From Methanothrix harundinacea (GTDB lineage: Archaea; Halobacteriota; Methanosarcinia; Methanotrichales; Methanotrichaceae): a stretch of 59,615 nucleotides of DNA. The DNA is taken from NCBI GenBank assembly GCA_001509375.1, contig LGFT01000011.1, positions 1-59,615 on the forward strand. Direction: 5' to 3'. The position numbers were made by a program, and so were the translations under genes. The notes beneath the pieces are model-generated. The model was not told where the DNA came from. It saw only the letters and a program-made list of their open reading frames with translations, and did no database searches. Shown in pieces: positions 24,906-34,104 of this stretch (its first letter is position 1; the number at the start of each line of letters is the position of its first letter).

Positions 24906-27588
24906 CCTCGACGGTGGGGAGGGTGAAGAAGACGGTCGTCCCACTTCCCACCTCAGACTCTATCCATATCCGACCATTGTGAACTTCTATTATCCGCTTT
25001 ACGATTGCGAGGCCTACACCGCTTCCCTCAGTGTCAGGGTCTAGCTGGTAAAAGAGGTCGAAGACCTTCTCTTGCTGGTCGGCCTCGATACCGATCCCAT
25101 TGTCCCGGATGAAGAAGATGGTCTCGTCCCCATCCCGTCGCAGCCACCCGATCTCTATTTTGGGATTTGCTTCGTCTCCCATATACTTCAAGCCGTTCTC
25201 GATGAGGTTCATCAGAACCTCCTGGATTCTCAGCCGGTCCACCCGGACTTTTGGCCAGCTCTCGGCGAGGACGACTTCAACTCCCCTCGATCCGATCTCC
25301 GCAGAGAAACGGTCCAAGGTCTCACGGACGATATCGCCGAAGGAGACGTCCTCCGGCGGGCTTGTCACTCTCCCGATCCGAGAGAGCTCCAGGGTGTCTT
25401 TGAGAAGGTGATCCATGTTGACTACCGCCTCCTCGATCATCGCAAGGTCGGTCTCGACCCTGTCAACGTCGCCCTCTGAGATGTCCTCTCGCAGGAAGCC
25501 GACGAAGCCCTGAACCGTCACCAGAGGGGACTTGAGGTCGTGGGATACGGTGTAGACGAACCGCTCCATCTCGGCGTTCTTCGCCTCCACCTCGTCGATC
25601 TTCCTCTCAAGCTCGTCTCGAGCCCCGACCAGGTCTTTTCTGGTCCGAGAACGGATTATGGCCCCGCCTATGGACCCCGCCGCCATCTGGATGACTGATA
25701 TCTCGCCGTCGCTCCAGAACCTCTCCAGGTGGCAGTCGTCGAAGCCGATAAACCCCCATAGCCGATCCTCGACGAAGATCGGGACGATCAGGATGGAGAT
25801 GATCCCCTGGGGCTCGAGGTGAGCCCTCTCCGATTGGGGGAGGTCCTTGACGAGACCGCCGTAAGATCTCCCCCCCGATATCGCATCATAAAAATTGGAT
25901 GAATCGGGGTGGTATGGGAGCCTCTGGAGGTCGGGGTTATTTATCTGGGGCTCCAGATCCCCCTTCGTCCACTCGTAGTGCTGGCTCATGAAGACCTCCC
26001 CGTCTGCGGTCAGGTTCTCGAAGATGTAGGCCCGGTCCACCTCCACCGCCCCCCCCAGGATCTGGAGAACGTCGATGATTATTCGGTCGATATCGTAATT
26101 GACAAGGAGGGTGTAGGAGGCGACAGCGGAGGCTGAGAGGAGCCGGTCCCTCTTCTGGAGTTCGATCTCGGCGTCCTTAATATATGTGATGTCCCTCGCG
26201 ATCCCACATATCCCCGTGACCTGGCCTCGGTTGTTCCTTAGAGGGACCTTGGCCACGTGGAAGGTGACCGAAGATCCGCCGCGGGTATCGGTAGAGACCT
26301 CCCCCACGAACGGATCTCCAGAGAGGACCTGGGCGTCTTGCTCTCGGATCTGAGCCACCGTCTCGGGGTTGAATAGGACCTCATCTTTATTTCCAAGGAC
26401 CGCCGAAACCGGCATCCCGAAGATCCTCTCCATCACAGGGTTGGCCTGGACGTACCTGCCCTCTCGGTCTTTTATGAAGATGCAGTCCTGGGCAGTCTCA
26501 AAGACCGCCCTGAACCTCCTTTCGCTCATCTTCAGCTGCTGATTATAGGCGTCCAGATGGTTCAGCATCTCGTTGATCGACTCCACGAGGATCAACAGCT
26601 CTCCCCGTCCCACCATCGGAACATGTACCCCCTGGGGGTCCTCCGTCCTTCCGATCGCCTCTACGGAGCTGGTGATGGCCGTCAGAGGTTCGAGGAGGAT
26701 CCGCTCCAAAAAAAAGAGAATGAAGCCCCCAAAGAAGAGGCTGAAGAGGACTAGCGCCAGCTCCATGCGGTGGACGATCTCCATTCCGCTCTGGTGGATA
26801 TCCCTCGGGAGAGACGCTTCAAAAAGGATAGTGGGTTTCCCATATATGTCCTCGATGACCTTGGAGGCGATGATCGTCTCCTCGTCTGCCGTCTCGATCA
26901 GGAGGGAAGGAATCTGTCGAGTGAGATCCCTCATCTCTCGTGCCGGGGCTAGGGGCTCCATCCTCAGAGCGAGGCCTGTAAGACTGCCCAGCTCCTCGAC
27001 CCTCGCCTCATCCAGGTGATGGCCGACGATGAGAGTCCCAGAGATAACAGTCTCAGAGATCGGATCCCTCCACTGGCTTTTTGTGATGGGATGGGAGCTG
27101 ACCATCAAAAGCCCCTCCGGACCGGCGATTATGCCGGTCATGGCATCTTCTGGCGAGGAATGGGCGAGAAGGGGGTCGTCCTTCGCCAGGTTCAGAAGAA
27201 ACTCTGGGGCTGAAACCACCTCCCTGTTGGTCGGATCGAAGGCCCTGGAATAAAATAAGTCGCCAGAGCCGTCGTAAAATACCATAAAATCAGTTCCGAG
27301 GTTGGAGAAGGTCCAGTCGTCCAGGTTATTCCGGACGTAATCCTCGTCTTCGCCCATCATGAAATCTCGGGTATCATCCCAGGGAGCCCAATCCCCCCCG
27401 ACCCGCTTCAGAGATGCTAGATCCTCCCGGATGTAGAAGAGGGTAGCTTCAACCTCTTGGTGGACGTAAGCCTCCTCTAAATCCGATAGAGCGTCCGTCA
27501 TCAGCTGCCACATGAAGGCGCTGGAGATCAGGCCCATGATGAGGATCATCCCACCGGTGAAGAGCAAGACGCTTCTGCGTAACGTCAT
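24895..27588 (-). CDS. FilI-like sensor histidine kinase (CHASE4-HAMP-PAS-GAF-HisKA-HATPase)
   Basis: An 897-residue membrane kinase. Helix 1 is residues about 8-28 and helix 2 about 285-307. Between them is an extracellular CHASE4-like domain (with GGDWAPWDDTRDF). A HAMP linker, a PAS domain (FRAVFETAQDCIFIKDREGR), a GAF domain and a phospho-acceptor helix (FVYTVSHDLKSPLVTVQGF) follow. The ATPase has the N box (EVLMNLIENGLKYMG), G1 (IRDNGIGI) and G2 (GSGVGLAIVKRI). ATG 27588 is chosen, since upstream codons would cross into the partner regulator. FilI of M. harundinacea has this layout and is reported to make carboxylated acyl homoserine lactones. Whether this copy does so is inference. Confidence 0.85.
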   Translation of the reverse strand: MTLRRSVLLFTGGMILIMGLISSAFMWQLMTDALSDLEEAYVHQEVEATLFYIREDLASLKRVGGDWAPWDDTRDFMMGEDEDYVRNNLDDWTFSNLGTDFMVFYDGSGDLFYSRAFDPTNREVVSAPEFLLNLAKDDPLLAHSSPEDAMTGIIAGPEGLLMVSSHPITKSQWRDPISETVISGTLIVGHHLDEARVEELGSLTGLALRMEPLAPAREMRDLTRQIPSLLIETADEETIIASKVIEDIYGKPTILFEASLPRDIHQSGMEIVHRMELALVLFSLFFGGFILFFLERILLEPLTAITSSVEAIGRTEDPQGVHVPMVGRGELLILVESINEMLNHLDAYNQQLKMSERRFRAVFETAQDCIFIKDREGRYVQANPVMERIFGMPVSAVLGNKDEVLFNPETVAQIREQDAQVLSGDPFVGEVSTDTRGGSSVTFHVAKVPLRNNRGQVTGICGIARDITYIKDAEIELQKRDRLLSASAVASYTLLVNYDIDRIIIDVLQILGGAVEVDRAYIFENLTADGEVFMSQHYEWTKGDLEPQINNPDLQRLPYHPDSSNFYDAISGGRSYGGLVKDLPQSERAHLEPQGIISILIVPIFVEDRLWGFIGFDDCHLERFWSDGEISVIQMAAGSIGGAIIRSRTRKDLVGARDELERKIDEVEAKNAEMERFVYTVSHDLKSPLVTVQGFVGFLREDISEGDVDRVETDLAMIEEAVVNMDHLLKDTLELSRIGRVTSPPEDVSFGDIVRETLDRFSAEIGSRGVEVVLAESWPKVRVDRLRIQEVLMNLIENGLKYMGDEANPKIEIGWLRRDGDETIFFIRDNGIGIEADQQEKVFDLFYQLDPDTEGSGVGLAIVKRIIEVHNGRIWIESEVGSGTTVFFTLPTVEAKS

Positions 27589-27619
27589 TTGACGGCCTCG
27601 GGCACTACCCGTACTGGGA

Positions 27620-28081
27620 TCATGTGGTTCTAGGATATCGATTCCACTCAAACCAGTACTTTTTGATTTCTTCGACCGTCTTCTGGAGATCGTCGAAGTT
27701 GAGGGGCTTTGTGAGGTAGCTGTTGACGTGGCAGGAATAGGCCTTCTTGAGATCTTCATCGCTGGTGGAGGTGGTGAGGACGACGACGGGGATCATCTTC
27801 AGCCGCTTGGAGCTCTTCATCTCCCGGAGGACCTGGTGGCCGTCGAGCTTGGGAAGCCGCAGGTCGAGCATCACCAGTTCCGGAAGCCTCGCCATCTCGC
27901 GCGCGTGGAGGTATTCCAGGGCAGCCCTTCCGTCTCTGACCCAATCGATCTTCCCGGCAAATCCCAGGCGTTCGAAGGTCCTCATTATCAGCATTGCATG
28001 GGAGCTGTTGTCCTCCACCAGCAAAACGAGAAACGGCTCGTATGATGTCGGAATGCCTCCGGATTCCCGATTTTTGATCAT
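27620..28081 (-). CDS. FilR2-like single-domain response regulator
   Basis: A 153-residue receiver domain with no output domain, of the Rcp1/CheY-like group. It shows the acidic pair in LLVEDNSSHA, phospho-acceptor Asp in LVMLDLRLPKLDG, Thr in VVLTTSTSDED and Lys in SYLTKPLNF. It precedes the kinase by 31 nt in the same direction, so the two should be co-transcribed. The single-receiver partner next to a CHASE4 kinase and opposite a winged-helix regulator is the fil locus layout. It may act as a phosphate sink or through protein contacts. Confidence 0.85.
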   Translation of the reverse strand: MIKNRESGGIPTSYEPFLVLLVEDNSSHAMLIMRTFERLGFAGKIDWVRDGRAALEYLHAREMARLPELVMLDLRLPKLDGHQVLREMKSSKRLKMIPVVVLTTSTSDEDLKKAYSCHVNSYLTKPLNFDDLQKTVEEIKKYWFEWNRYPRTT

Positions 28082-28447
28082 GCCTTCTTAAACCTCGTCA
28101 TCAGTCGGATCTCGTAATCTGCAACAAAAGGCTGAAACATATATGAGCAATAAATTCTCAATACAATACAATTCTATAAATTCTTTCTATTTTCCATTCT
28201 ATGTCTTCGCCTTATTCCTTAAAGATGACGCCTCAACGTTCGACGATAGCTCGGACGGATGATGATAACTTCTGTCCGGGGATGCTGGGTAGGTTTGATC
28301 ATGGGGAGCTGAGAGCTGCCAGAAGATTCGCGTATGGGCTCCTATAGAATTTTACGGGTTGATGAAACTGCCAGGGGGACGTTTCGAGCAAGTATGAAAT
28401 GATCACCTGTGATTCTGATCAGATTATATCATTTATGAGCTGCGTTT
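28082..28447. other. AT-rich intergenic region
   Basis: These 366 bases hold no supported gene. Read on the minus strand, TTTATAGA and CATATATG-type sequences near 28140-28190 are TATA candidates for the filR2-filI unit. The base composition is clearly lower in G+C than the genes around it. Nothing repeated or strongly structured was seen. Confidence 0.4.
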
Positions 28448-29185
28448 TCACTTCAACTCATAGCGGATCGCCCCTTTCGGGCAGGCGTCGACGCAGCTGC
28501 CGCAGAGGATGCACTCAGCATCCTCCATCCTCCCCCGCCGGACCATATCGCTCACATCGAGGCTCATGGGGCAGCTTGTCGAACACCTTCCACAGTCGGT
28601 GCATCGGCTCCCATCAGCCGAGAGGCGGAGCGCCGGCCAGCCGACGAGATTTCGGATCTTCCTGCCGATGATCATGATGATCGCGATGGGGCAGAAGTAA
28701 TGACAGAAGCCGCGTCTCCCGGCCAATATGGCGAATATGGTGATAAAGGTGATCTGACCATAGAATATGGTATATGCTCCTTCTTTCGCGATCGATATGC
28801 CATCTTCGGTGTGATAAAGGGGATCGATGGTTGTAAACCCTCCGGCGGAGTGAACTGCGAGGACGAGGGGAGCGAAGACTATGATAAATATCATGTATTT
28901 GAGCCAGTTCAGCCGCATGTTATTGGTCCACGTATCATTAATCGCAAAATAAATCTCCTGCAGGCCCCCTGCGGGACAGAGCCAGCCGCACCAGAGCCGC
29001 CCAAAAAATAGCGAGCTGATGAATATTAGGGCGAAGACTATCAGGCCGCCGGTGATGATCCCCTCCGAGGCGCCCTGAGTTATTATCGGGCAGGAGATAT
29101 AGACAAAGGTGATGGGCATCAATACAAAGGAGAAGATGATCAACGCCTTGCGGAGCCGCTGCCTGTATCTCATGAGGTTTTTCAT
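28448..29185 (-). CDS. NapH/CcoG-like membrane protein with two 4Fe-4S ferredoxin clusters
   Basis: A 245-residue electron-transfer protein. About four to five hydrophobic helices carry two CxxxCP motifs (RLWCGWLCPAGG and FCHYFCPIAI). The C-terminus holds two 4Fe-4S motifs (CTDCGRCSTSCPMSL and CILCGSCVDACPKGA). Proteins of this type pass electrons across or at the membrane. A TATA-like TAAATATCA at 29212-29220 on the minus strand fits ATG 29185 as start; a GTG seven codons upstream is possible. It stands alone, so its donor and acceptor are unknown. Confidence 0.82.
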   Translation of the reverse strand: MKNLMRYRQRLRKALIIFSFVLMPITFVYISCPIITQGASEGIITGGLIVFALIFISSLFFGRLWCGWLCPAGGLQEIYFAINDTWTNNMRLNWLKYMIFIIVFAPLVLAVHSAGGFTTIDPLYHTEDGISIAKEGAYTIFYGQITFITIFAILAGRRGFCHYFCPIAIIMIIGRKIRNLVGWPALRLSADGSRCTDCGRCSTSCPMSLDVSDMVRRGRMEDAECILCGSCVDACPKGAIRYELK

Positions 29186-29285
29186 AATATATAAAATGCG
29201 AAGCACTTATGATATTTAGACTCCACGTCATCATTCTTCGGAGGTCGGGTCTGCCAGGATCTTTTCCTGGGCAGACCTCCAGCCT

Positions 29286-29672
29286 CTATTTGGCCGCCCA
29301 CATATCTCGACGGGCATCGAAATCCACCAGGACATCGTCCAGATGGGCCGTCACCAACTGGCCGAACTGAAGAGGTTCCGCGGCTTCAATCGGGGACGGT
29401 TCAACCGGGCACGGTCCATCAAGCCCGCAAGCGTCTCCACCTCTTGTAAACGCCATGCTGGACGTTCCCGTGGGATCTATCACTAGCGCCACCCCAAAAC
29501 GGCCGTCCTCCGCGTAGGTCATATGGGGTCCTCGAATGATCTCGCCGATGGGGCAGAGGTCCCTGATCATCTTCGGTCCCCCGACGCCGTCCAGACCCCC
29601 TCCACCACAGCAGCCGTCAGCCACCGATGAGAGGGCCATCGCCGCCAGGATCAACAAAACTATAGATCTCAT
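29286..29672 (-). CDS. Small secreted cysteine-containing protein
   Basis: A 128-residue protein with a clear signal peptide (MRSIVLLILAAMALSSVADG) cut just before or at a CC pair, which could make it a lipoprotein. After a Gly-rich CCGGGGLDGVGG stretch there are further cysteines (DLCPIGE, DACGLDGPCP), five in the mature part, possibly for disulfides or a metal. The middle (GRFGVALVIDPTGTSSMAF) looks like a beta-rich fold. No family is recognised. It lies downstream of, and in the same direction as, the tRNA-Ser/cbf5 block but 214 nt away. Confidence 0.65.
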   Translation of the reverse strand: MRSIVLLILAAMALSSVADGCCGGGGLDGVGGPKMIRDLCPIGEIIRGPHMTYAEDGRFGVALVIDPTGTSSMAFTRGGDACGLDGPCPVEPSPIEAAEPLQFGQLVTAHLDDVLVDFDARRDMWAAK

Positions 29673-29886
29673 ATTTGCTCAACTCCCTATAACTACGTGT
29701 ACCTGGCATGTAACTATGTAAGTACAAGCTAAATATCCATCGGATCCCATCTGCAAGGCCGGGGGGGTCAAGCCTTCTCCGGCCCGATCGAATTTCGGGC
29801 TAGTTTACGGCTGATAGCGATATCACATGGGACGTGAAATTGAAATCTCAAATTTTTACGGGGATGATCAAGGGTTGGTAAAAGAG

Positions 29887-29982
29887 CGCCGAGGGGGAGA
29901 TTCGAACTCCCGCGACCCTTGCGAATCACAAGCTTTCAGTACAGAATTCCAGGCTTGCGCCTTACCACTAGACTACCTCGGC
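29887..29982 (-). tRNA. tRNA-Ser (GGA) with a probable 12-nt intron
   Basis: On the minus strand the acceptor arms GCCGAGG (29982-29976) and CCTCGGC (29894-29888) pair, with discriminator G as in tRNA-Ser. The D arm is GTCTAGTGGTAAGGC. The anticodon stem CAAGC pairs with GCTTG only if 12 nt (29946-29935) are removed from the loop, leaving CTGGAAA with anticodon GGA. A long variable arm (GATTC-GCAA-GGGTC) confirms a class II tRNA. The T arm is GGGAG-TTCGAAT-CTCCC. The intron lies at the canonical 37/38 position. No CCA is encoded. It sits 4 nt beyond the cbf5 stop. Confidence 0.85.
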
Positions 29983-29986
29983 ACGA

Positions 29987-30991
29987 TTAAGACTTTTTGG
30001 ACCAAAGCCGCGGATACGTCCCCGGGGCCATGACGACCCGCGAGGTCTTCGCCACAATCCCATTGGAGGAGGCCATCATCTCTTCGCTATTCATGGCGGC
30101 CTGGGCCACGGCAACTGCCTCTCCTTTCAGGGTATAAATAACTACCTTCTCCTCCGCCTTGATCCCTGATTCGAGGCTGAGGAGTCCGGGCGCCGCCAGG
30201 GGTGCCCCGTGACAGATGGCGTCGACGGCCCCGTCGCTCACGACGAGAGACGGCATGTGCCTCAATGCCTCCTCCACCGGCAGGATCGCCCGGCGGAGGA
30301 GGGATTCGTCCCCCGTCTCTCGCCAGATCTCCTTCGCGTCCTTGAGGTCGTGGAGGGTCACCAGAGTCCCGTCTTCACGAAAGGGGCCGCTCTTAGTCCT
30401 CCGGAGCTCCTCCATGTGGGCCCCCGTCCCCAGGGCGAGGCCGATGTCGTGGCAGAGCTTCCGGATGTAGGTTCCCGCCTCGCAGCCCGCCCGGAATAGG
30501 ACCCTTGGCCCCTCGATCTCCAGGACGTCCAGGTAGTAGACCTCCCTCGTCCGAAGCGCCCTTTTGACGCTGGACTTGAGGGGAGGCCGCTGGTATATGA
30601 CGCCCTGGAATTCGCCGCAAACCTCCAGAATCCTCTTTCGAGGGATTGTCGCGTGAACCCGCATCAGGCAGACGTACTCCTTCCCGGCGGCCAGAAGGGT
30701 CTCGACGACCCTGGTGGAGTCGCCGAGCATCGTCGGGAGGATCCCCGTCACCTTGGGGTCGAGGGTGCCGCTGTGGCCTGCGCTCTCTATCTCCAGAATC
30801 CTCTTCACCCAGGCCACCACCTCATGGCTGGTGGGTCCCGGAGGCTTGTCGAGGTTTATGCAGCCGAGCCGCATGTGGAGGTCCAGGGGCCGCTCCGCTG
30901 GCGAAAAGCCGTACCTTGGGTCAGTCCTCCCCACTCTCCGGACGAGAACCTCCCGGACCCGATCAGAGGGGAGACTTCCCACCATCTTCAA
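29987..30991 (-). CDS. cbf5: Cbf5 tRNA/rRNA pseudouridine synthase
   Basis: A 334-residue archaeal TruB/Cbf5 enzyme that makes pseudouridine, both guided by H/ACA RNAs and at tRNA position 55. The family core is INLDKPPGPTSHEVVAWVKR, then the catalytic Asp in SGTLDPKVTGILP, with YQRPPLKSSVKR and AGTYIRKLCHDIG. The C-terminal 80 residues are a PUA domain (GAPLAAPGLLSLESGIK...VVIYTLKGEAVAVAQA). It overlaps cmk by 29 nt, so its N-terminal codons lie inside that gene. The neighbourhood cmk-cbf5-tRNA is common in euryarchaea. Confidence 0.95.
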   Translation of the reverse strand: MKMVGSLPSDRVREVLVRRVGRTDPRYGFSPAERPLDLHMRLGCINLDKPPGPTSHEVVAWVKRILEIESAGHSGTLDPKVTGILPTMLGDSTRVVETLLAAGKEYVCLMRVHATIPRKRILEVCGEFQGVIYQRPPLKSSVKRALRTREVYYLDVLEIEGPRVLFRAGCEAGTYIRKLCHDIGLALGTGAHMEELRRTKSGPFREDGTLVTLHDLKDAKEIWRETGDESLLRRAILPVEEALRHMPSLVVSDGAVDAICHGAPLAAPGLLSLESGIKAEEKVVIYTLKGEAVAVAQAAMNSEEMMASSNGIVAKTSRVVMAPGTYPRLWSKKS

Positions 30992-31502
30992 GAGACCTCA
31001 CTGCGGCCAAGGCGATTGCGACAACCCCCTTCTCGTTCCAGGTACCGGTATCTATGACCAGATCGTAGACGGAGAAGTCGTCCACGTCTATGTTGTAGTA
31101 CTTTTCGTACCGTCTCGCCTCACACTCCTCCCGGATCCTTGACTCCCAAAGGGCATCCTCAACCAGCTTCTCCTCTCGGGCCGCTATCCTCTCTGCCCGA
31201 ACCCTCCGTTCGGCCTTGAGGAGTATCTTCAGGTCGGCGTCGAGGACGTGGCCTGAGATCCTCCCCTCGAAGACGCCTCCGGCCTCTTTTGCCATCGCCC
31301 TCTGGGCGTCATCTATCAGATAGTCAACCTCAGGGCTCTCTTCAGCGATCCGGCCCAGCTCCTTCAAGGATATCCCTCGATCGCTGGCGATCTTTCGAAA
31401 GAGCTCCCCCGAGTTGACCCAGCGGAGGCCGAGCTCTTTTGAGAGGATCCGGGAGAGGGTGCTCGTCCCAGTACCGGGAGACCCGCTGACTGTGATTATC
31501 AT
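30963..31502 (-). CDS. cmk: Cytidylate kinase, archaeal type
   Basis: A 179-residue P-loop kinase that converts CMP and dCMP to their diphosphates. Residues 1-20 are MIITVSGSPGTGTSTLSRIL with Walker A GSPGTGTS. The family continues with LRWVNSGELFRKIASDRG and a lid-like region around RIAAREEKLVEDAL. It is shorter than bacterial Cmk, as usual in archaea. The start ATG overlaps the previous stop (ATGA). It belongs to the end of the ribosomal protein operon. Confidence 0.9.
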   Translation of the reverse strand: MIITVSGSPGTGTSTLSRILSKELGLRWVNSGELFRKIASDRGISLKELGRIAEESPEVDYLIDDAQRAMAKEAGGVFEGRISGHVLDADLKILLKAERRVRAERIAAREEKLVEDALWESRIREECEARRYEKYYNIDVDDFSVYDLVIDTGTWNEKGVVAIALAAVRSLEDGGKSPL

Positions 31503-32107
31503 CCTGTACCGCCAATGTCCAGGGCTTTTCTTATGATCTGAGATATCGGTATCGAGCAGATGAAGTACCAGTAGAACCAGTAGAATATGGGACCCTTCAC
31601 CGTCTCGGCGATCTCATGCCTCCCCCAGAAGGGGAAGTTGAGATAGAGAGAGTTCTGGTCGATATAGAGGTAAGCCCACATGAAGAGGGGTATTGATACG
31701 ATCCCGATGTAGGCCATAGGCTTCAGCTGCATCTTCATCATCTTGCTCTGGTCGCCGAGCATCTCCCTCTGCTGGACCTGAAGCTGCTGCTGGCGGGCCT
31801 TGTCCCCGGCGAGCTGAGCCTCCCGAAGCTCCCTTTGGAAGCTCCTCATCGTCTCCTGCTGCCGTTTGAGGTAATCCCAGTCCATGGTGTACTTCTGGAT
31901 GAGGCTCGCATAAAGGCCGGTTATGGCGGCGAGGGCGAAGAGTACCATGTGGAAGGGGAGGATCTCGGGGAGCCACCCGATAACCGCATCCATCACCTCT
32001 CCCACAGTGTGCCTGAACTCCGCGCTCACCATTATTCCCACCATCAGGGCGGTTCCGATGCCCAGGAGCAGGGCGTCGAGGGACTTTATGAGGCCGCCGT
32101 TCTTCAT
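31499..32107 (-). CDS. DUF106 membrane protein insertase, EMC3/YidC-like
   Basis: A 202-residue protein of the archaeal DUF106 family, the Oxa1/YidC/EMC3-related insertase. Hydrophobic helices occupy residues about 10-30, 47-68, 133-150 and 170-190. Between them is the typical charged coiled coil (DYLKRQQETMRSFQREL, then QVQQREMLGDQSKMMKMQLK). It helps short membrane proteins insert and works beside SecY, whose gene overlaps it by 4 nt. In many euryarchaea an adenylate kinase gene stands between the two; here it is absent. Confidence 0.9.
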   Translation of the reverse strand: MKNGGLIKSLDALLLGIGTALMVGIMVSAEFRHTVGEVMDAVIGWLPEILPFHMVLFALAAITGLYASLIQKYTMDWDYLKRQQETMRSFQRELREAQLAGDKARQQQLQVQQREMLGDQSKMMKMQLKPMAYIGIVSIPLFMWAYLYIDQNSLYLNFPFWGRHEIAETVKGPIFYWFYWYFICSIPISQIIRKALDIGGTG

Positions 32108-33726
32108 GCCGACTCACCGAAGAACTTACGCATCATCGGGTACATCTCCTGGATCTGTTCGCTGGCGATCTGCTCGTAGAGCCGATAGGTGATACTGACG
32201 GCCAGGAGGAGACCCGTGCCGCCAGCGCCGCCCAGAGTTCCCATGAGACCGGCGATGAGAGTTAGAAGGCCGATGATGACCCCGCCGATCACCGTCACCT
32301 TGGGTATGTACCTGCCGAGGAGCTTCTCAATGCTGACCGCATTTCTTCTGTGGCCCGGAACCTGAAGACCCGAAGCGTGGATCTTGGCAGCAACGCTCTT
32401 CGCTCCCATCCCCGTCGTCTCTATCCAGAATATGGCGAAGATCACGCCGCCTACGACCAGAACGAAGGCGTCAGTGAAGACGTGAAGCCAGATCTGCCAG
32501 CTCGCTATCGGCGAGAGGCCCAGAAGCTCCATCCCTGGATTGCTGCTGGAGACGAGACCGGGTACCCAGTCGATGGGACCGTTGTTGATCGGTGAGAGGT
32601 AGTACATGAGGCCGGATATCGGCTGGGGCGACGTGGCGCCCACCAGCTCCCCGGTCACCATGTCGTATTGAGATGTCGAGGTGAAGGTGCCGATGATGCT
32701 CGAATAAGCGGTGTAGACGATGTTCAGCCCCGCCGCTGTATCGGTGGTGCTGGCCGTGGTAACCGTCCCGATCTTCCCCGCGAGGAGGGTCCCCATCATC
32801 TGTATGTTCGCCTGAAGGGCCCTCACCAGGATCATGGGAAGGACGCTGGCGTAGACGAGCTTGACCGGGAACCTGCCTCTGGCGCCCCTAACGGCGCTGT
32901 GGGCGAGGGGTATCTCGACCCTCGTGCTCTCCACCAGAACGACGAAGAGGATGATCGCTATGGTGGACATCAGAGCCAAAAGGCCGCCGTCTATGAAGAT
33001 CCGCTCAAGGCCGGAGGTGGTGAAGACGTCCTCCAGCCCCAGAACGTCGTTTGTGAATATGAATATCCATTTCGGGATTATCCCTATGGGCAACCCCTTG
33101 TCCCCGATCGTCCAGTTGAAGAGACCGGTGATGAGCGACTGGCTGACCCCGGCGACGATGAATAGGCCGACGCCAGACCCGATACCCCACTTGCTCACCA
33201 CCTCGTCCATGAAGAGGATGAGAACTCCGCCGATGCAGATCTGGACGAATATCAAGAACGATATCACGCCGAGGGATACGCCTAACGCCGAGGCGAGTCC
33301 CTGGTCTGGGAGGAGATAACCGCCCATCACCTGGGGTAGCGCCTCCACGATGATCATGACGAAGACCAGAAGCTTTTGAGTTCCCTGGAAGATCGCCTGG
33401 TCCCGCGGGTCTCTCAGGTTCAGCTTGATGATATCTGCCCCCACCAAGAGCTGGAGGACGATGGAGGCGGTGACTATGGGCCCTATGCCCAGGAGCATGA
33501 TGGAGCCGAAGGATCCGGCGAAGAAGGCTCGGTACATCCCGAAGAGGTCTATGGATGCTGGAGAGAGGCCGAAGAGGGAGACGTTGGAGAGGGCGAAGTA
33601 GAGGATGAGAATGCCCACAGTCCAGCTGAGCTTCTTCTTGAAGTGGACGTGACCTTCGGGCCTCTCCACCGCCGGCAGCCTCCTCACCAAAGGCTCGATC
33701 GCGTAGAAGAAGCTGTGCTGATTCAT
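32104..33726 (-). CDS. secY: Protein translocase subunit SecY
   Basis: A 540-residue pore-forming subunit of the SecYEG translocon with ten transmembrane helices. It has the plug/helix 2 area [20 protein letters not shown], the helix 7 lead-in [20 protein letters not shown] and the cytoplasmic loop before helix 10 ([20 protein letters not shown]). It is somewhat longer than usual, with an insertion in the helix 7-8 external loop (GAGDIVTGELVG-like region around residues 340-390). It starts in an ATGA overlap with L15 and ends in one with the insertase gene. Confidence 0.95.
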   Translation of the reverse strand: MNQHSFFYAIEPLVRRLPAVERPEGHVHFKKKLSWTVGILILYFALSNVSLFGLSPASIDLFGMYRAFFAGSFGSIMLLGIGPIVTASIVLQLLVGADIIKLNLRDPRDQAIFQGTQKLLVFVMIIVEALPQVMGGYLLPDQGLASALGVSLGVISFLIFVQICIGGVLILFMDEVVSKWGIGSGVGLFIVAGVSQSLITGLFNWTIGDKGLPIGIIPKWIFIFTNDVLGLEDVFTTSGLERIFIDGGLLALMSTIAIILFVVLVESTRVEIPLAHSAVRGARGRFPVKLVYASVLPMILVRALQANIQMMGTLLAGKIGTVTTASTTDTAAGLNIVYTAYSSIIGTFTSTSQYDMVTGELVGATSPQPISGLMYYLSPINNGPIDWVPGLVSSSNPGMELLGLSPIASWQIWLHVFTDAFVLVVGGVIFAIFWIETTGMGAKSVAAKIHASGLQVPGHRRNAVSIEKLLGRYIPKVTVIGGVIIGLLTLIAGLMGTLGGAGGTGLLLAVSITYRLYEQIASEQIQEMYPMMRKFFGESA

Positions 33727-34100
33727 GATACCACTACTTCACCGCCGGCCTCTTCGATCTTCTCCCTGGCGGCAGCGGAGAAGGTTTTTGCGCTGACGGC
33801 GACGGGCCTTGAGATATTGCCCTTGCCCAGGACCTTCACCTTGCCGAGATCGATCCGGCCATCCTCGTCGACCATCGAATCCAGCTCGCCGACGTTGACA
33901 ACGTCGACTTCCTTGGCGTTGTGCTTGTAAAATCCGTGCTTGCCCATCGCCCGGCCTCGCATCATCTCTCTTTGGAAGTGATGCTTGCACCCACCGGCAT
34001 TGCCGCGGCCGCCCCTCGACCCCCCGCCTCTGCGGTTTTTGTGAGTGCCGCCGCCATGGGTCCGGCTGCCCCGAAACTTCTTCAGATTGCTTTTAGGCAT
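33723..34100 (-). CDS. rpl15: 50S ribosomal protein L15 (uL15)
   Basis: A 125-residue large-subunit protein. The Gly/Arg-rich N-terminus ([19 protein letters not shown]) threads into rRNA. The C-terminal globular part has [17 protein letters not shown] and the usual [14 protein letters not shown] ending. It is a little shorter than many archaeal L15 proteins (about 140-150). It precedes secY with a 4-nt overlap. Confidence 0.95.
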   Translation of the reverse strand: MPKSNLKKFRGSRTHGGGTHKNRRGGGSRGGRGNAGGCKHHFQREMMRGRAMGKHGFYKHNAKEVDVVNVGELDSMVDEDGRIDLGKVKVLGKGNISRPVAVSAKTFSAAAREKIEEAGGEVVVS

Positions 34101-34104
34101 GGTC

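Noticed and set aside
27728-28091. Plus-strand open frames opposite the FilR2-like gene
   Set aside because: The minus strand shows a complete receiver domain with all catalytic residues; the plus frames have no motif.
29920-29935. Alternative anticodon loop (GTG or ATT) in the tRNA near 29.9 kb
   Set aside because: These readings give no proper 5-bp anticodon stem and ignore the long variable arm; Ser(GGA) with an intron satisfies all arms.
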